Position numbers and translations under genes: made by a program. 64,000 bases of DNA from Symsagittifera roscoffensis (lineage: Eukaryota; Xenacoelomorpha; Acoela; Convolutidae): assembly GCF_963678635.1 (NCBI RefSeq), contig NC_087071.1, positions 36,199,680 through 36,263,679 of the forward strand. The letters run 5' to 3'. Positions 19,273-28,231 of the stretch are shown one piece after another. Each line of letters starts with the position of its first letter. Position 1 is the stretch's first letter. The notes beneath the pieces are model-generated. The model saw nothing but the letters and a program-made list of their open reading frames with translations, did not search any database and was not told the origin of the DNA.

Positions 19273-22200
19273 CTAGCACATGTGCTGCCAGATCGGTTTC
19301 GCAACCTATGTGGACCGCATCCTGTTCAAGCATGGCATTGTGTCCGATTCGTCGCACCTTCAGCTCTTCTTGGCCAATATCTATCCGGCATACCTGATCA
19401 CTCGCATCAGTTACGTGAGCTTTTGTAAAAATGTTGATGCCGTCCACTTTCATCAGAATCGGATATGGGCCATGGACCTCTATGCAATGTCCATCCACTC
19501 TCATCAGCCTTGGACCTCCTGTCGTGAGCAGCGCTCGCACTGCCCTGGAGTCCAGCTTGGGATCTTTCTCCCTCAGGTAGACTGCATAAATGTCCAGGTG
19601 GACTAGTGTAATCTCGGATGGTTCACTCAAGTTCTTGACCACCTGGTGTCCTGCGACTGAGACGATGGACGTTATCTTCGTCCCTTCTTTCGTCATTCCA
19701 AAAGTTCTACCAGATATGACATTCAGTTTTAGTCCCTGCTTTCTGGGATCCTGTTTGTCCTCTTCTTGCGTCGTTTTACTCAGAATGTTAAACTTTTCCC
19801 AAAGATCCGTGCTTTCCAGTTCCGACCTTACCCAATGCTCCACTTCTTTCGTGGCTAGCTCCTGTTTGACATTCTGTGACGCTGTCCTTGCCGCCAAACC
19901 ATAATCTACTTTGAGTGGGCTGGCCGACTCCGCCTCCAGGCTCGAAGCTACCACCTCGTCAGGCAATGTCTTCACCTTCTTAGTCGTAAAGGTGCTCGGC
20001 GCCGTCTCTTTTCTCCGAGACTCGGCCTCACTCATCAGACGTGCTCGACTGGCCTTGACACCCGAAAGCGCCTCTTCGTGGCGGGGGTGTTTTGCTTCCG
20101 CCACTGCATCCCAAAACTGAGTGCAGTCCGACTTGAAGTGTCCCTCCAAGTTACAGAAGAAGCACCTCGGTCCATATTTCGTGATGAGCCCTCTAACGTA
20201 CTCTTCGTAATCCTTGTCGGTCGCATCGACGTCGTCGAGAAAGTAGCCTATTGCCTTCATGTTCTGTTTGTAAGCAGAACACGCGGAAACATGATGGTCC
20301 ATCGAACCACAATTCGCACATGACCTCCTCTTATCCATGTCGTCGCGAGGCTTGTACCAACTGAAGATCGCACCAGTGTTCATCCCGCTGTAGTTGCGAT
20401 AATTGCTGTAACGATTTTGCGCCTTTGGTTTTATGAGCAAGTATTCACGTGACTTCATACGCAAATCATCAGGCGTGGGTACCTGATCAAGCGACAAGGT
20501 GAAGTGTGTGGCTAACATCGTTTTGAACTCCTCACTCTTTACTCCGTCCATGAACTTCGAAGCTATCGCCAAGTTTCGCTCGGATATTCTCTCATCGGGA
20601 TTGCTTCTCCTCCTAAGCAATTCAAGGTCGTCCAAAAATTTGTCTATGGATTCGTCATCTCTTTGACGCCTCTTTTCGAACTTCACCATAGCCTGGTGCC
20701 CTTGTACTCCAACGCCAAAACGATTCAGCAGGATGTCGAATATCTTGCGAGCGCTGTCTCTTTCATTGGCTCTTTTCGCCATTACACAATTTATGGCAGT
20801 ACCCTCCAGGTTGCTCGTTAGTGCGCTGCATTCCTGTTTCTTGGAGAGACTCTCCTCTTCACAGTGCAACTTCATCACCTCTATCCAAGCATCAATGCAG
20901 CCATCTGACTCGTCCTTGTATGGTTTAGGCTTCTTCAATGTCCTTCTTGACCTCTCTCCTCTCTCGGTTGACTTCGAGAGCTTGGTGATGAATGTTTCGA
21001 GGGATCTATTCAGAGGTTCAAACATCGAGGCATACATCGTTGTGTCCTGCAAGACCTTAGTCAGATCTGGCACTGACCTGACTGGTGGCACAGTGGGCAA
21101 CCTTGTCTCCGGAGTAGCATCTGCTTCCGGCGGGGCTGGATTCGTCCAGCTAGACTTCGAGGGGGCTGCCCTGGGCCGCTCCCTATTCCTAGGTTTGTAG
21201 TTCGTTCTCGAAATTTGCTGGGCCCTGGCATAGCTGCCCGTATCATCTCCATCATTCGCATGACGTGAGCGCTCTCTTGGGTTGGAAAGCTCCTCCCAAT
21301 TGCTCCCATTTAAGATCGCGTCAAGCTTCCGCATCATTGGGTCAGATTTGGCATCTAACCTTTTTTCCAGGGTAGTCATCGTGTGGGCGTAGGTATTATC
21401 GTGATCGTTCAAGAATCGCTCGATCTCTCTTGTCATCCTAGCCTCTCTTTCCTCTGACTCCTTTTTTGCCCGTGCCAGGCTCTCCGCCAGGCCTTGATCG
21501 GTGTTGCGAATCAATTGAGCCTGATCAACTCTCGCATGCGACTTCACGTGCGTCAGTTCATCCCTCAAATTCTCTCGACCCCGGTGAGCTCTCTCGTCAA
21601 CTTGATCTATTTTTTTAGTCATGTCCCGTCTCAGTTCTTCCAGACCAGTCATTACGCCAGCAAACATTTCACTTATATCGCCAGTTGCCCCTAATGGTGG
21701 GGTTAGCCCCAGAGAAGATGAGGTCAACTGCGGCTGCAGACTGGTACTTGATGACGCACCGCCTTTTTGCTTGCCCATCGACGTCATCAATCTGTCGAAC
21801 GTCGAAGATACTCCTAGGGTTATCCCAACAGACATAGGCCTGGTCGGCGAAGTGGACAACGCTTTTCTGCTGATGTCGTTCCTCGGACACGGCGTGAAGT
21901 TCACATCCGGGTGTGTTATCTCCGGATGGTCATAACTGGAAGATAGACCTTCGGTTTGTAGTGACGCCATGGGCTCATCGTACAGAGACTTCCAACTCTT
22001 CTTTGCCTTCGAACCCGTTTGTTCTTCACTCGGACTTATACTCGACATCATCGCGTTCTTGCTCTTCTTTGCCAGAGAAAAGTGTGTATTGGTCGGTTGT
22101 GAAAGATCTTTTCTCCGTTTATGACTCTTAGTCTCTGATTTGGACATCCCCCTGAACAATACTTCCTCTCGAGGCTCGACCTCGGAACGCTCCAAGGCCT

Positions 22201-22342
22201 CCTCTGTCCTCTCGACTACCTCCCGTTCGAGGTCCTCGCTCGGCTCAAAGTCGGTTCGAAAGCGTTTGTTCCCCTTCGTCAAAGGGGTCCTTAAGCGTCT
22301 CGCTCGCCATTCCAGCCTCGGCGCTTCGATCTTGATTGCCAT
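19187..22342 (-). CDS. gag: Gag polyprotein of the gypsy-like element, copy 1 (1051 aa)
   Basis: Structural protein of the retrotransposon particle. Seen: a charged N-terminal 350 residues with coiled-coil character (ELRRDMTKKIDQVDERAHRG), a capsid-like helical region at about 430-650 (SDGCIDAWIEVMKLHCEE, IFDILLNRFGVG, SIDKFLDDLELLRRR), and two zinc knuckles, C-x2-C-x4-H-x4-C, at about 675-688 (CANCGSMDHHVSAC) and 727-740 (CFFCNLEGHFKSDC). The C-terminal 200 residues lead into the protease and may be an N-terminal protease extension. ATG at 22340-22342 in a poor context; the real N-terminus may come from the upstream overlapping ORF. Unlike pol it is entirely open. Very long for a gypsy Gag. 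Confidence 0.85.
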   Translation of the reverse strand: MAIKIEAPRLEWRARRLRTPLTKGNKRFRTDFEPSEDLEREVVERTEEALERSEVEPREEVLFRGMSKSETKSHKRRKDLSQPTNTHFSLAKKSKNAMMSSISPSEEQTGSKAKKSWKSLYDEPMASLQTEGLSSSYDHPEITHPDVNFTPCPRNDISRKALSTSPTRPMSVGITLGVSSTFDRLMTSMGKQKGGASSSTSLQPQLTSSSLGLTPPLGATGDISEMFAGVMTGLEELRRDMTKKIDQVDERAHRGRENLRDELTHVKSHARVDQAQLIRNTDQGLAESLARAKKESEEREARMTREIERFLNDHDNTYAHTMTTLEKRLDAKSDPMMRKLDAILNGSNWEELSNPRERSRHANDGDDTGSYARAQQISRTNYKPRNRERPRAAPSKSSWTNPAPPEADATPETRLPTVPPVRSVPDLTKVLQDTTMYASMFEPLNRSLETFITKLSKSTERGERSRRTLKKPKPYKDESDGCIDAWIEVMKLHCEEESLSKKQECSALTSNLEGTAINCVMAKRANERDSARKIFDILLNRFGVGVQGHQAMVKFEKRRQRDDESIDKFLDDLELLRRRSNPDERISERNLAIASKFMDGVKSEEFKTMLATHFTLSLDQVPTPDDLRMKSREYLLIKPKAQNRYSNYRNYSGMNTGAIFSWYKPRDDMDKRRSCANCGSMDHHVSACSAYKQNMKAIGYFLDDVDATDKDYEEYVRGLITKYGPRCFFCNLEGHFKSDCTQFWDAVAEAKHPRHEEALSGVKASRARLMSEAESRRKETAPSTFTTKKVKTLPDEVVASSLEAESASPLKVDYGLAARTASQNVKQELATKEVEHWVRSELESTDLWEKFNILSKTTQEEDKQDPRKQGLKLNVISGRTFGMTKEGTKITSIVSVAGHQVVKNLSEPSEITLVHLDIYAVYLREKDPKLDSRAVRALLTTGGPRLMRVDGHCIEVHGPYPILMKVDGINIFTKAHVTDASDQVCRIDIGQEELKVRRIGHNAMLEQDAVHIGCETDLAAHVLDVQGKKTFSEKTVRHGYSGQCHASQNLD

Positions 22343-22595
22343 CGAGGTTCTTCTCGCTTCTTAGTTTCATTTCGCTCACTGAAAGATCAGCTTGACCTTT
22401 AGTCGATTCGTTATCAGCAAAAACGTCTGGAACGCTGCAAACCGAAGATTGGCTAAGCCTAGTTCTAAGCTTTCGCGTACTTCCCTTGCTCAGCCTGGGA
22501 ATCTTAGTAGTCAATCCTAGCGAGTTCCTACGCTGCATTCGTTGTATTAAACGGTAATGCTCGCACAATTTAATGGCAATGCACGCGTACCGCAA
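22245..22595 (-). CDS. Small ORF overlapping the start of gag, copy 1
   Basis: The open frame runs to a TGA at 22245-22247; first ATG about 57 bases in (MQRRNSLGLTTKIPRL). N-terminal half is basic, C-terminal half acidic. It overlaps gag by 98 bases, with gag in the +1 phase. The stop is preceded by CTT, giving CTT-TGA-G; a +1 slip of CTT to TTT would continue directly in the gag frame. Either an upstream ORF, or the true N-terminus of Gag made by recoding. Confidence 0.45.
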   Translation of the reverse strand: MRYACIAIKLCEHYRLIQRMQRRNSLGLTTKIPRLSKGSTRKLRTRLSQSSVCSVPDVFADNESTKGQADLSVSEMKLRSEKNLDGNQDRSAEAGMASETLKDPFDEGEQTLSNRL

Positions 22596-22940
22596 ACAAG
22601 TTCAAGTTAAATTACTTAACGCTGCCTACTCGATTCCGTTAGTATCAAAATGTCTCCTAGATTTCCTAATGACAATACTAGTGACTCAGCTAAAGTTACA
22701 CACAGGGCCTATTCAGTATTGATATAATGCTAACTCAACCCCGTTGTATGGTATAACAGTATCACAAAATTTTCACAAGATATAATCAATACACAAAACA
22801 CAATTGATAATCAGATGAGAATATCCTACAGGTGACAGCAACCTTTCGTCAGTATCAATTTATCGCCACACTCTTATCAAGTCACTGCTTTGTTAAAATC
22901 AAATAATCTTTGGTGAAAAGCAGTGATGATTCAGAATCAG

Positions 22941-23292
22941 ATCAATAAAACTTAGTCTCAAAGAAAAAGACTTCCCTCAATCGGAACGATCCGAAAGAAC
23001 AAAGCCCAGGACACAGTCCTCTCAAGTGAGTGTGTATTTGCCTAATACACCCACCGAGGTCTTCTTTTAGTTGTCCTGCGATTGCCCGAGCTGTCCTACT
23101 AAGTAGCTCAAGGCAACCTCTGATCGAAAGTCCATGAAAAAGCTCTCCCACACCCGGAACGCTCCAAGTGCACGAGAGCAGGCAACAACTTTTCTTCTCA
23201 AGTGAGTGTGTATCTGCCTAATACACTAACCGAGGTCTTCTTCTATGTGTTCCCGGATTGCCCGAGCTTCCCTATTAAGTAGCTCAAGGCAA
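22941..23292 (-). repeat. Two 176-bp tandem repeats with conserved hairpins, copy 1 leader
   Basis: Each repeat begins (minus strand) with a 35-base hairpin, TTGCC-TT-GAGCT pairing with AGCTC-G-GGCAA, at 23258-23292 and 23082-23116. The stems are identical and the loops differ. A second hairpin follows (GTGTATT-AGGCA-AATACAC in one repeat). Probably a structured RNA leader. Confidence 0.75.
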
Positions 23293-23514
23293 CCACACAA
23301 CCAAAATAACAATCAAAAAAAAATTTGGTTCGGGTACTTCTGATACACCCGATCTAGAATCCAAAGTTGATGACAAAATTCCGGGTCAAATGGGCTCCTA
23401 TGATCCTAATATGCACGCCCGTTGTTAGTTGCCCCCTTATCCCAACCCTAAATGGATATTTTCCGTTTCTCAAATTGCCCCAGAAGGTTTCCCTAAGTTT
23501 TCAATAAGGAGGGT

Positions 23515-23878
23515 TGCTAAGAGGTTTAAGTCACTCCGGAGGGTTACTTCGGAGGGTTTTTAAGACACTTAGCCTACTCCGGAGGGTTACTTCGGAGGGT
23601 ACCTTAGTTACCCAAGAGACTTCGGAGCGTCCCCCTTAACTCACTAAGGAGGGTCAATAAGAGGCTTAATATGCTCCGGAGGGTCACTTCGGAGGGTTCT
23701 TCCAAAATTTTCAAATTTTTGGAAAGGGCCTTCAACCAGTTTAAGAAAGCGTCAAAACAAGCTAAATTCTTTATGGGGGTTGTTTTAACTTCTTCGGAGG
23801 GTCTCGTGGAAAATTTCCACTAAGGAGGGTTGCTATGGGGCTTAAGCCACTCCGGAGGGTTACTTCGGAGGGTTCCCC
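23515..23878 (-). repeat. GGAGGGT module cluster, copy 1
   Basis: A module of about 55 bases, AAGGAGGGTTGCT then about 15 bases then CTCCGGAGGGT and ACTTCGGAGGGT, occurs three times with a fourth partial copy. CTCCGGAG is palindromic. GGAGGGT occurs over ten times here. Likely a binding-site cluster or structured RNA; function unknown. Confidence 0.8.
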
Positions 23879-25559
23879 AAAAATCAGGAAAAAAGTTTAT
23901 TTTACCGCGATAAAGCCTCCGATTGCGGTGTAACTTACTTAAAACCAAGTTGGCTGACACGGTCAACCTTTCCAGTAGCATAAAAAGGTGTTTTGATAAA
24001 ATTTTCTGCCGCTCGGAGGGTTAGCTATAATTTGGACCCTCCGAATTAACAAATTCTAAAAAAAAATTTTTTTCCGAGACTATCAACCCAAAAACGGTTG
24101 CGGAAGAGTGGTTAAAAACGTCGACTTATGGCACCAAAATTATCCCAATCGGTTGGCTAGTCTTTGAGAAATCACCAAAAACGTGTTTGTCAAAATGGCC
24201 TTTTTTCACCAACTATATAGGTTCTGAAAAACTTTTTCCGCAATTCCTTTTGAAAGTGCCTAAAAACAATTGAAACGAGTAGCCCTATACAGCACTGGAA
24301 CAATGCAAAAAACCGGACCAAAAATGGTTTGGAGACAAAAATTTGGCCAATAACTATCAAATTTGGACCCTCCGATTCCTTCCTTTTCAAATCCTTAATT
24401 CGTTAGCTCTATCCACGGAGCTAATCAGAGGGTTACTCAAGAATTTTTCTGGCAGCCGAGCACGTTTTGCTAGCGCGCTCCTAACACAAAAAATGTTATT
24501 GCTCTAACTCTAAAAACTCAAAAACTCGATCCCCAAAACAGATTGACAAAATTCAGAAAATTATCGAAATTTTGATCGAAAAATTTTCGTTTTTTCCAAC
24601 TTCTACTGAGTCTTTTCTCACGCGGTTTCTTTAGTCAGGGGGATCGAACTACGTAGCTAATCCCTATATAAAAGCTTTTTGCCATAAAAACGTCTATGTG
24701 ACATTCGCCCAAATACTACACAGCGATGGAGCGTAGAAAAAGTATCTATTAACGACTGGCAGGCGTCAGTTACCTTAATTCTACTCGTTTTTCACCGTCT
24801 CGACCTTGCCAGTTGATTTTCTGGTCTGCTTAGGGCTAAGTAAAAAGTTACTATTTTTAGGCCATCAGTCAAACGGCTTTTGATCAGCTTTCGTTTACAT
24901 GCGAACACAACCACATAGCTGAGTCTCGGATCCTCAGACTACGTGATTGCTATTAAAAACACGGCTCGAATACACTATTTTATTATGTTTTTGGTGACAG
25001 TTCTATATTAAATCCATTGGAGATGGATTGACACTTTCCTCTTCCTAGCTTCTCATATTCTCAAACATCAAATAATACCGGTGTCAATTCAAAGTTCTAT
25101 GCATCAGAGTAGCTAAAAAATTAAGTTACTTTAGTCTTTCACCATATAACAGTCTCTGGGGGCCCAAGCCTCCGCTTCCGTGTTCTCCTCGAGATAATGT
25201 TGTTATCACTCCCAATTCGTGGCACGGGAGGGTGCTGCTTTCCACCACTTCCCCTCCAAAGCCTCCTTTCCCACTAATTTTTTCCACTAAGGGTCTTATT
25301 GTGCGTGATTGTCACGATAAGAGGCTTCGTTTTTCTATCGTTTTCGTGTGACTGTTTTTCACTGGATTTGCGGTTGTTCTGTTTTTCTCAGCTTTTTTGG
25401 TCAAAATGGCCGTTTTTCATATTTCTGAGAAATATCCACTTGACGATCGAAATTTTAAAAATAGAAAATTTCAGAATACTTCGACCCTCCTTTTAAGCAC
25501 TTTTCCGCTGTTAGGGCCTTTTCTCTCTGATTCGTGCTTCGTCGGAAGGTTGCGCTGTG

Positions 25560-26205
25560 CCAATCTGACAGAATGGCACATATAAAAGCTTAGGTACAGT
25601 CCCCTTCCGCTTAGGTACAGTCACGCACAAGCTGGATAGGACCCATACCAGCTTTATATAATTACATCAATAAACAATATTGCAGGAATTAAGTCAAGTC
25701 AGCATTTAATGCTTTATCATTAAAGGTATTTAATCAACTGTCGCTCCTCTATAATAGCACTAATTGAATTGTCTATGAATTGAGTCTTACGCAGTAATCT
25801 GCACCGCCGTATACAAAACTAGCGCTCCTGAGCAGCGCGAAGCTTATCTTAGTTCTTTTATAGTTCATTGCTTCTGAGTAGCTTTCGTGCCTTTTTTCAC
25901 TAAGTTTTTCAGCTGCATTGTCCGTGTAGCTGCTGGTGCGGCACCACCAGTGCAGCCAAAAATCAAAAATGAGCCGAAAGAAGCTGCTCTGTTCGGCTTG
26001 TAGAACTCTGTTGGTATTTTGAGTTTTTTAGTGATTCGTGGTACTTATAGGCGTCTTTCAGTTGTCTTCGTGAAGTTTTTCCGCGCGGTTTGAAGACTGA
26101 CTCAAAGAAGGTTCGCCTTAACCTTGAGCCCTATAATCCGTTTGCTTTTACATCTAGTCGAGTGTCTTCATCAGCTGTGGTTGAATTGTTGACAAAGCTC
26201 TCGTC
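25560..26205. other. Flank of gypsy-like copy 1, no gene seen
   Basis: AT-rich, with nothing coding. At the similarity breakpoint there is an inverted repeat, GTGCCA and TGGCAC, separated by 11 bases (25557-25579), followed by a TATA-like ATATAAAAGC and two copies of CTTAGGTACAGTC. Duplicated at 34517-35162. Confidence 0.6.
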
Positions 26206-26651
26206 TTGCAACGACAGAAGTTCCGGATAGATTTCAAAATCATAGCAAACCTCGCTCTTGAGGTTGGCAAAGGCATCTCTGATTTCTTCATGCCTTATGT
26301 GGGTGTACCCAGCCTTTGCACAGACAATTTGTCAAATATTTTATCAACCCGGATGAAGAGAGCAAATCAAGGTTTTTGTTTTGCAAAACGAAATGTAGCG
26401 AAAGGCTTTCACAGAAAGTTAAATTGTGTGTTTACAACTCAGCGGTTCTATCAATAATAACTGTTGCAGCATTGCCTTTTAATATATGTCGCACAAAGTT
26501 ACGGAAACAAGAGAAATTCCAGAAAAGAGCGCTAAAATGGCTGACAAATAGTTATGAAAGCAATCGTTTATTTTTGATCAAGAACAAATACACTGCCCCT
26601 AACTATGTTCATACAGCTTTGCAACCTTCAGATTTTGTCGAACGTTTTTAA
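26206..26651 (+). pseudogene. Relic of a non-LTR reverse transcriptase C-terminus
   Basis: Two overlapping frames. One reads LCVYNSAVLSIITVA, LRKQEKFQKRALKWL and ESNRLFL, which fits the segment after the RT domain in Jockey/CR1-type elements (a Y-x-S/T-x-L-x-P-x-x-x-Y patch followed by L-x-K-x-E-x-x-Q-x-R-A-x-R/K-W). Catalytic motifs are absent. Very degraded; identical copy at 35163-35608. Confidence 0.4.
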
Positions 26652-26656
26652 CAGCG

Positions 26657-27811
26657 AAAACGATTTGCAAAAGCGACTAACAACAAAGAATTCTGTATTA
26701 AATGCGAACTATTGACTGCCCAAATTTAAGCCCCAAAAATCGCGCCGAGGAATCTCGTGTTGAGTTCTGCTTCAGGTTTTCGCGGATGGCAAATCATCTG
26801 CCTGGAAAAAATGGTTCCTTCTCAAAGCGGGGCTCGAAAACAGACTTCTGAAATCCATGTTGTCTAACCAAATTGCAAAACAAAATGAGGTAGATCCGTG
26901 CAGATGGATACTGTTTTGTGATTAACGAAACGGTAGGGATGGATGAAAGGCATTCTAAGAAGATGCGGGAGCTGTTCCATCAGATTTATTCTGAAGTTCC
27001 ACAACAACAACACACCCCGCGATGATAGGATTATCTACGGGGTGCGGGTAATCAAAATTAGCCGGGCTCTACGTCCAGCAGGGTCCACTGACAGCAAACT
27101 TTATCATTTACCACAGCGGTGACAACTTCGGAAGAAGGCAAACAGAGGGTCAAAAGCAAGGATAGCATGTCATACTAACCCATTCAGAGAGCAACTACCG
27201 TCGTACGATCCGACCGTCTGCCTCATTCTCTGGAGAAGGGACTTCTGTGGGAGGAGTAGAGATCACCTTGGAAACTCATTCTAAGGGTTCTTTGAAGCGT
27301 CTCTACTAGTGGGAACTTTCGAATCTGTAATCAATCCTTACAACCAGTTGGGTTTAGAGGAAGAGTCGAGGACACATTTTCTTGTGGATCGTTTTTTATG
27401 TTCCTAGAAACTTGTTCATCAGTTCCACTCGACGTGTGATGATAACCAACTCTCTAAACAGTAAGAACAAGCAGAAGAAATTTTTTGAAGAAAGTACGCG
27501 CCCAACCGTACAATTAGATGGCGGCTATACTCTTAGATACGTGATAACACGAAAATAAAAGAATGAGCTTAAGGGGATTTTGTATTTCGAATTGGGAAGG
27601 AATCTAGCCGGAGAAAAAGTTAAACGTTGTAGTAGCCCTCCGAATAGCTGAAAGATAGTAGTAAAGACATTGAATGAAAAAAAAAAGTTTTTTTCTTGGA
27701 AAGTTGTGAGGTCTTTGGATAGTTTTTTTTAAAATTTCATCGGACCTGAAGCAAATCTTTAAGTGAGGTAACAAATGCAAAAATTAATGATAAGCAAGTT
27801 TTGCAAGCAGT
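26657..27811. repeat. Unclassified repeat R, copy a
   Basis: A 1.15-kb segment found three times (also 35614-36767 and 37778-38929). It has no clear coding frame on either strand; stops are frequent, and I cannot assign it to a family. It may be the 5' or internal part of the Penelope-like element, because copies b and c are followed directly by Penelope-like 3' sequence. Confidence 0.8.
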
Positions 27812-28231
27812 TCTCACTTTTCGATCTAGAAAAATCGGAACCTTAGCCTGGTTTATTAAGATCTTATTAAGAGGTTTCTTTTCATACTTCCTCTCCGGAT
27901 CTTTGATTTTGATCAACTCGTCATTGAGGTCGATCGTGACATCAAAATTGCGTACAAAGTCCCTTCCTAGGATGAATTGATCGGATTCGTCCAAATTTTC
28001 CACCACCAGGAAACTCATCCAAAGATGTCTTCCCCCAAGCTGCAGTGATATAATAGGGGTCCGTCCTGTCACATAGATTGCTACCTGATTGGCAGCTGCC
28101 AGTCTGATGTTTGTCGGTATCAGATCCGACCTATCAAAGCCCATGTCAGTCCAGGTTTTGACTGGCATGACACTGACCACTGTACCCGTGTCTAACAGTC
28201 TTTTCACTGAAAGTTTTTTTGCCCTGCACAT
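27737..28231 (-). pseudogene. Truncated protease fused to repeat R, copy 2
   Basis: Same protease as in copy 1 (LLDTGTVVSVMP, FILGRDFV), cut after IFLDRKVR at the duplication junction; the next 25 residues to the stop come from repeat R. The protease core itself is complete, so only RT and later parts are gone. Confidence 0.8.

Larger units (their letters stand above)
13646..25559 (-). mobile_element. Ty3/gypsy-like LTR-type retrotransposon, copy 1
   Basis: Order on the minus strand: long 5' region, small basic ORF, gag, protease, RT, RNase H, spacer, integrase, acidic tail. The protease-RT-RNase H-integrase order is that of Ty3/gypsy. No LTR pair is identifiable: the 3' end abuts the macro/SGNH array at 13645 and the 5' boundary (25559) is defined only by the end of similarity with copy 3. 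Pol is interrupted by several frameshifts and stops while gag is open. Confidence 0.85.
22596..25559 (-). promoter_or_regulatory. Long non-coding 5' region of gypsy-like copy 1
   Basis: About 2.96 kb without a convincing gene. From gag outward it holds an AT-rich leader (22600-22940), two 176-bp tandem repeats with hairpins (22941-23292), a cluster of GGAGGGT modules (23515-23878), further scattered GGAGGGT/ACCCTCC words, and AT-rich sequence with a TATA-like TTTTATATAGGG (minus strand, about 24660-24675). LTR, PBS and transcription start cannot be fixed because no copy keeps both ends. Confidence 0.6.

Noticed and set aside
13646-25559. An endogenous retrovirus with env
   Set aside because: No envelope-like frame follows integrase; the tail is acidic and soluble in character, so a plain gypsy-type retrotransposon fits better.
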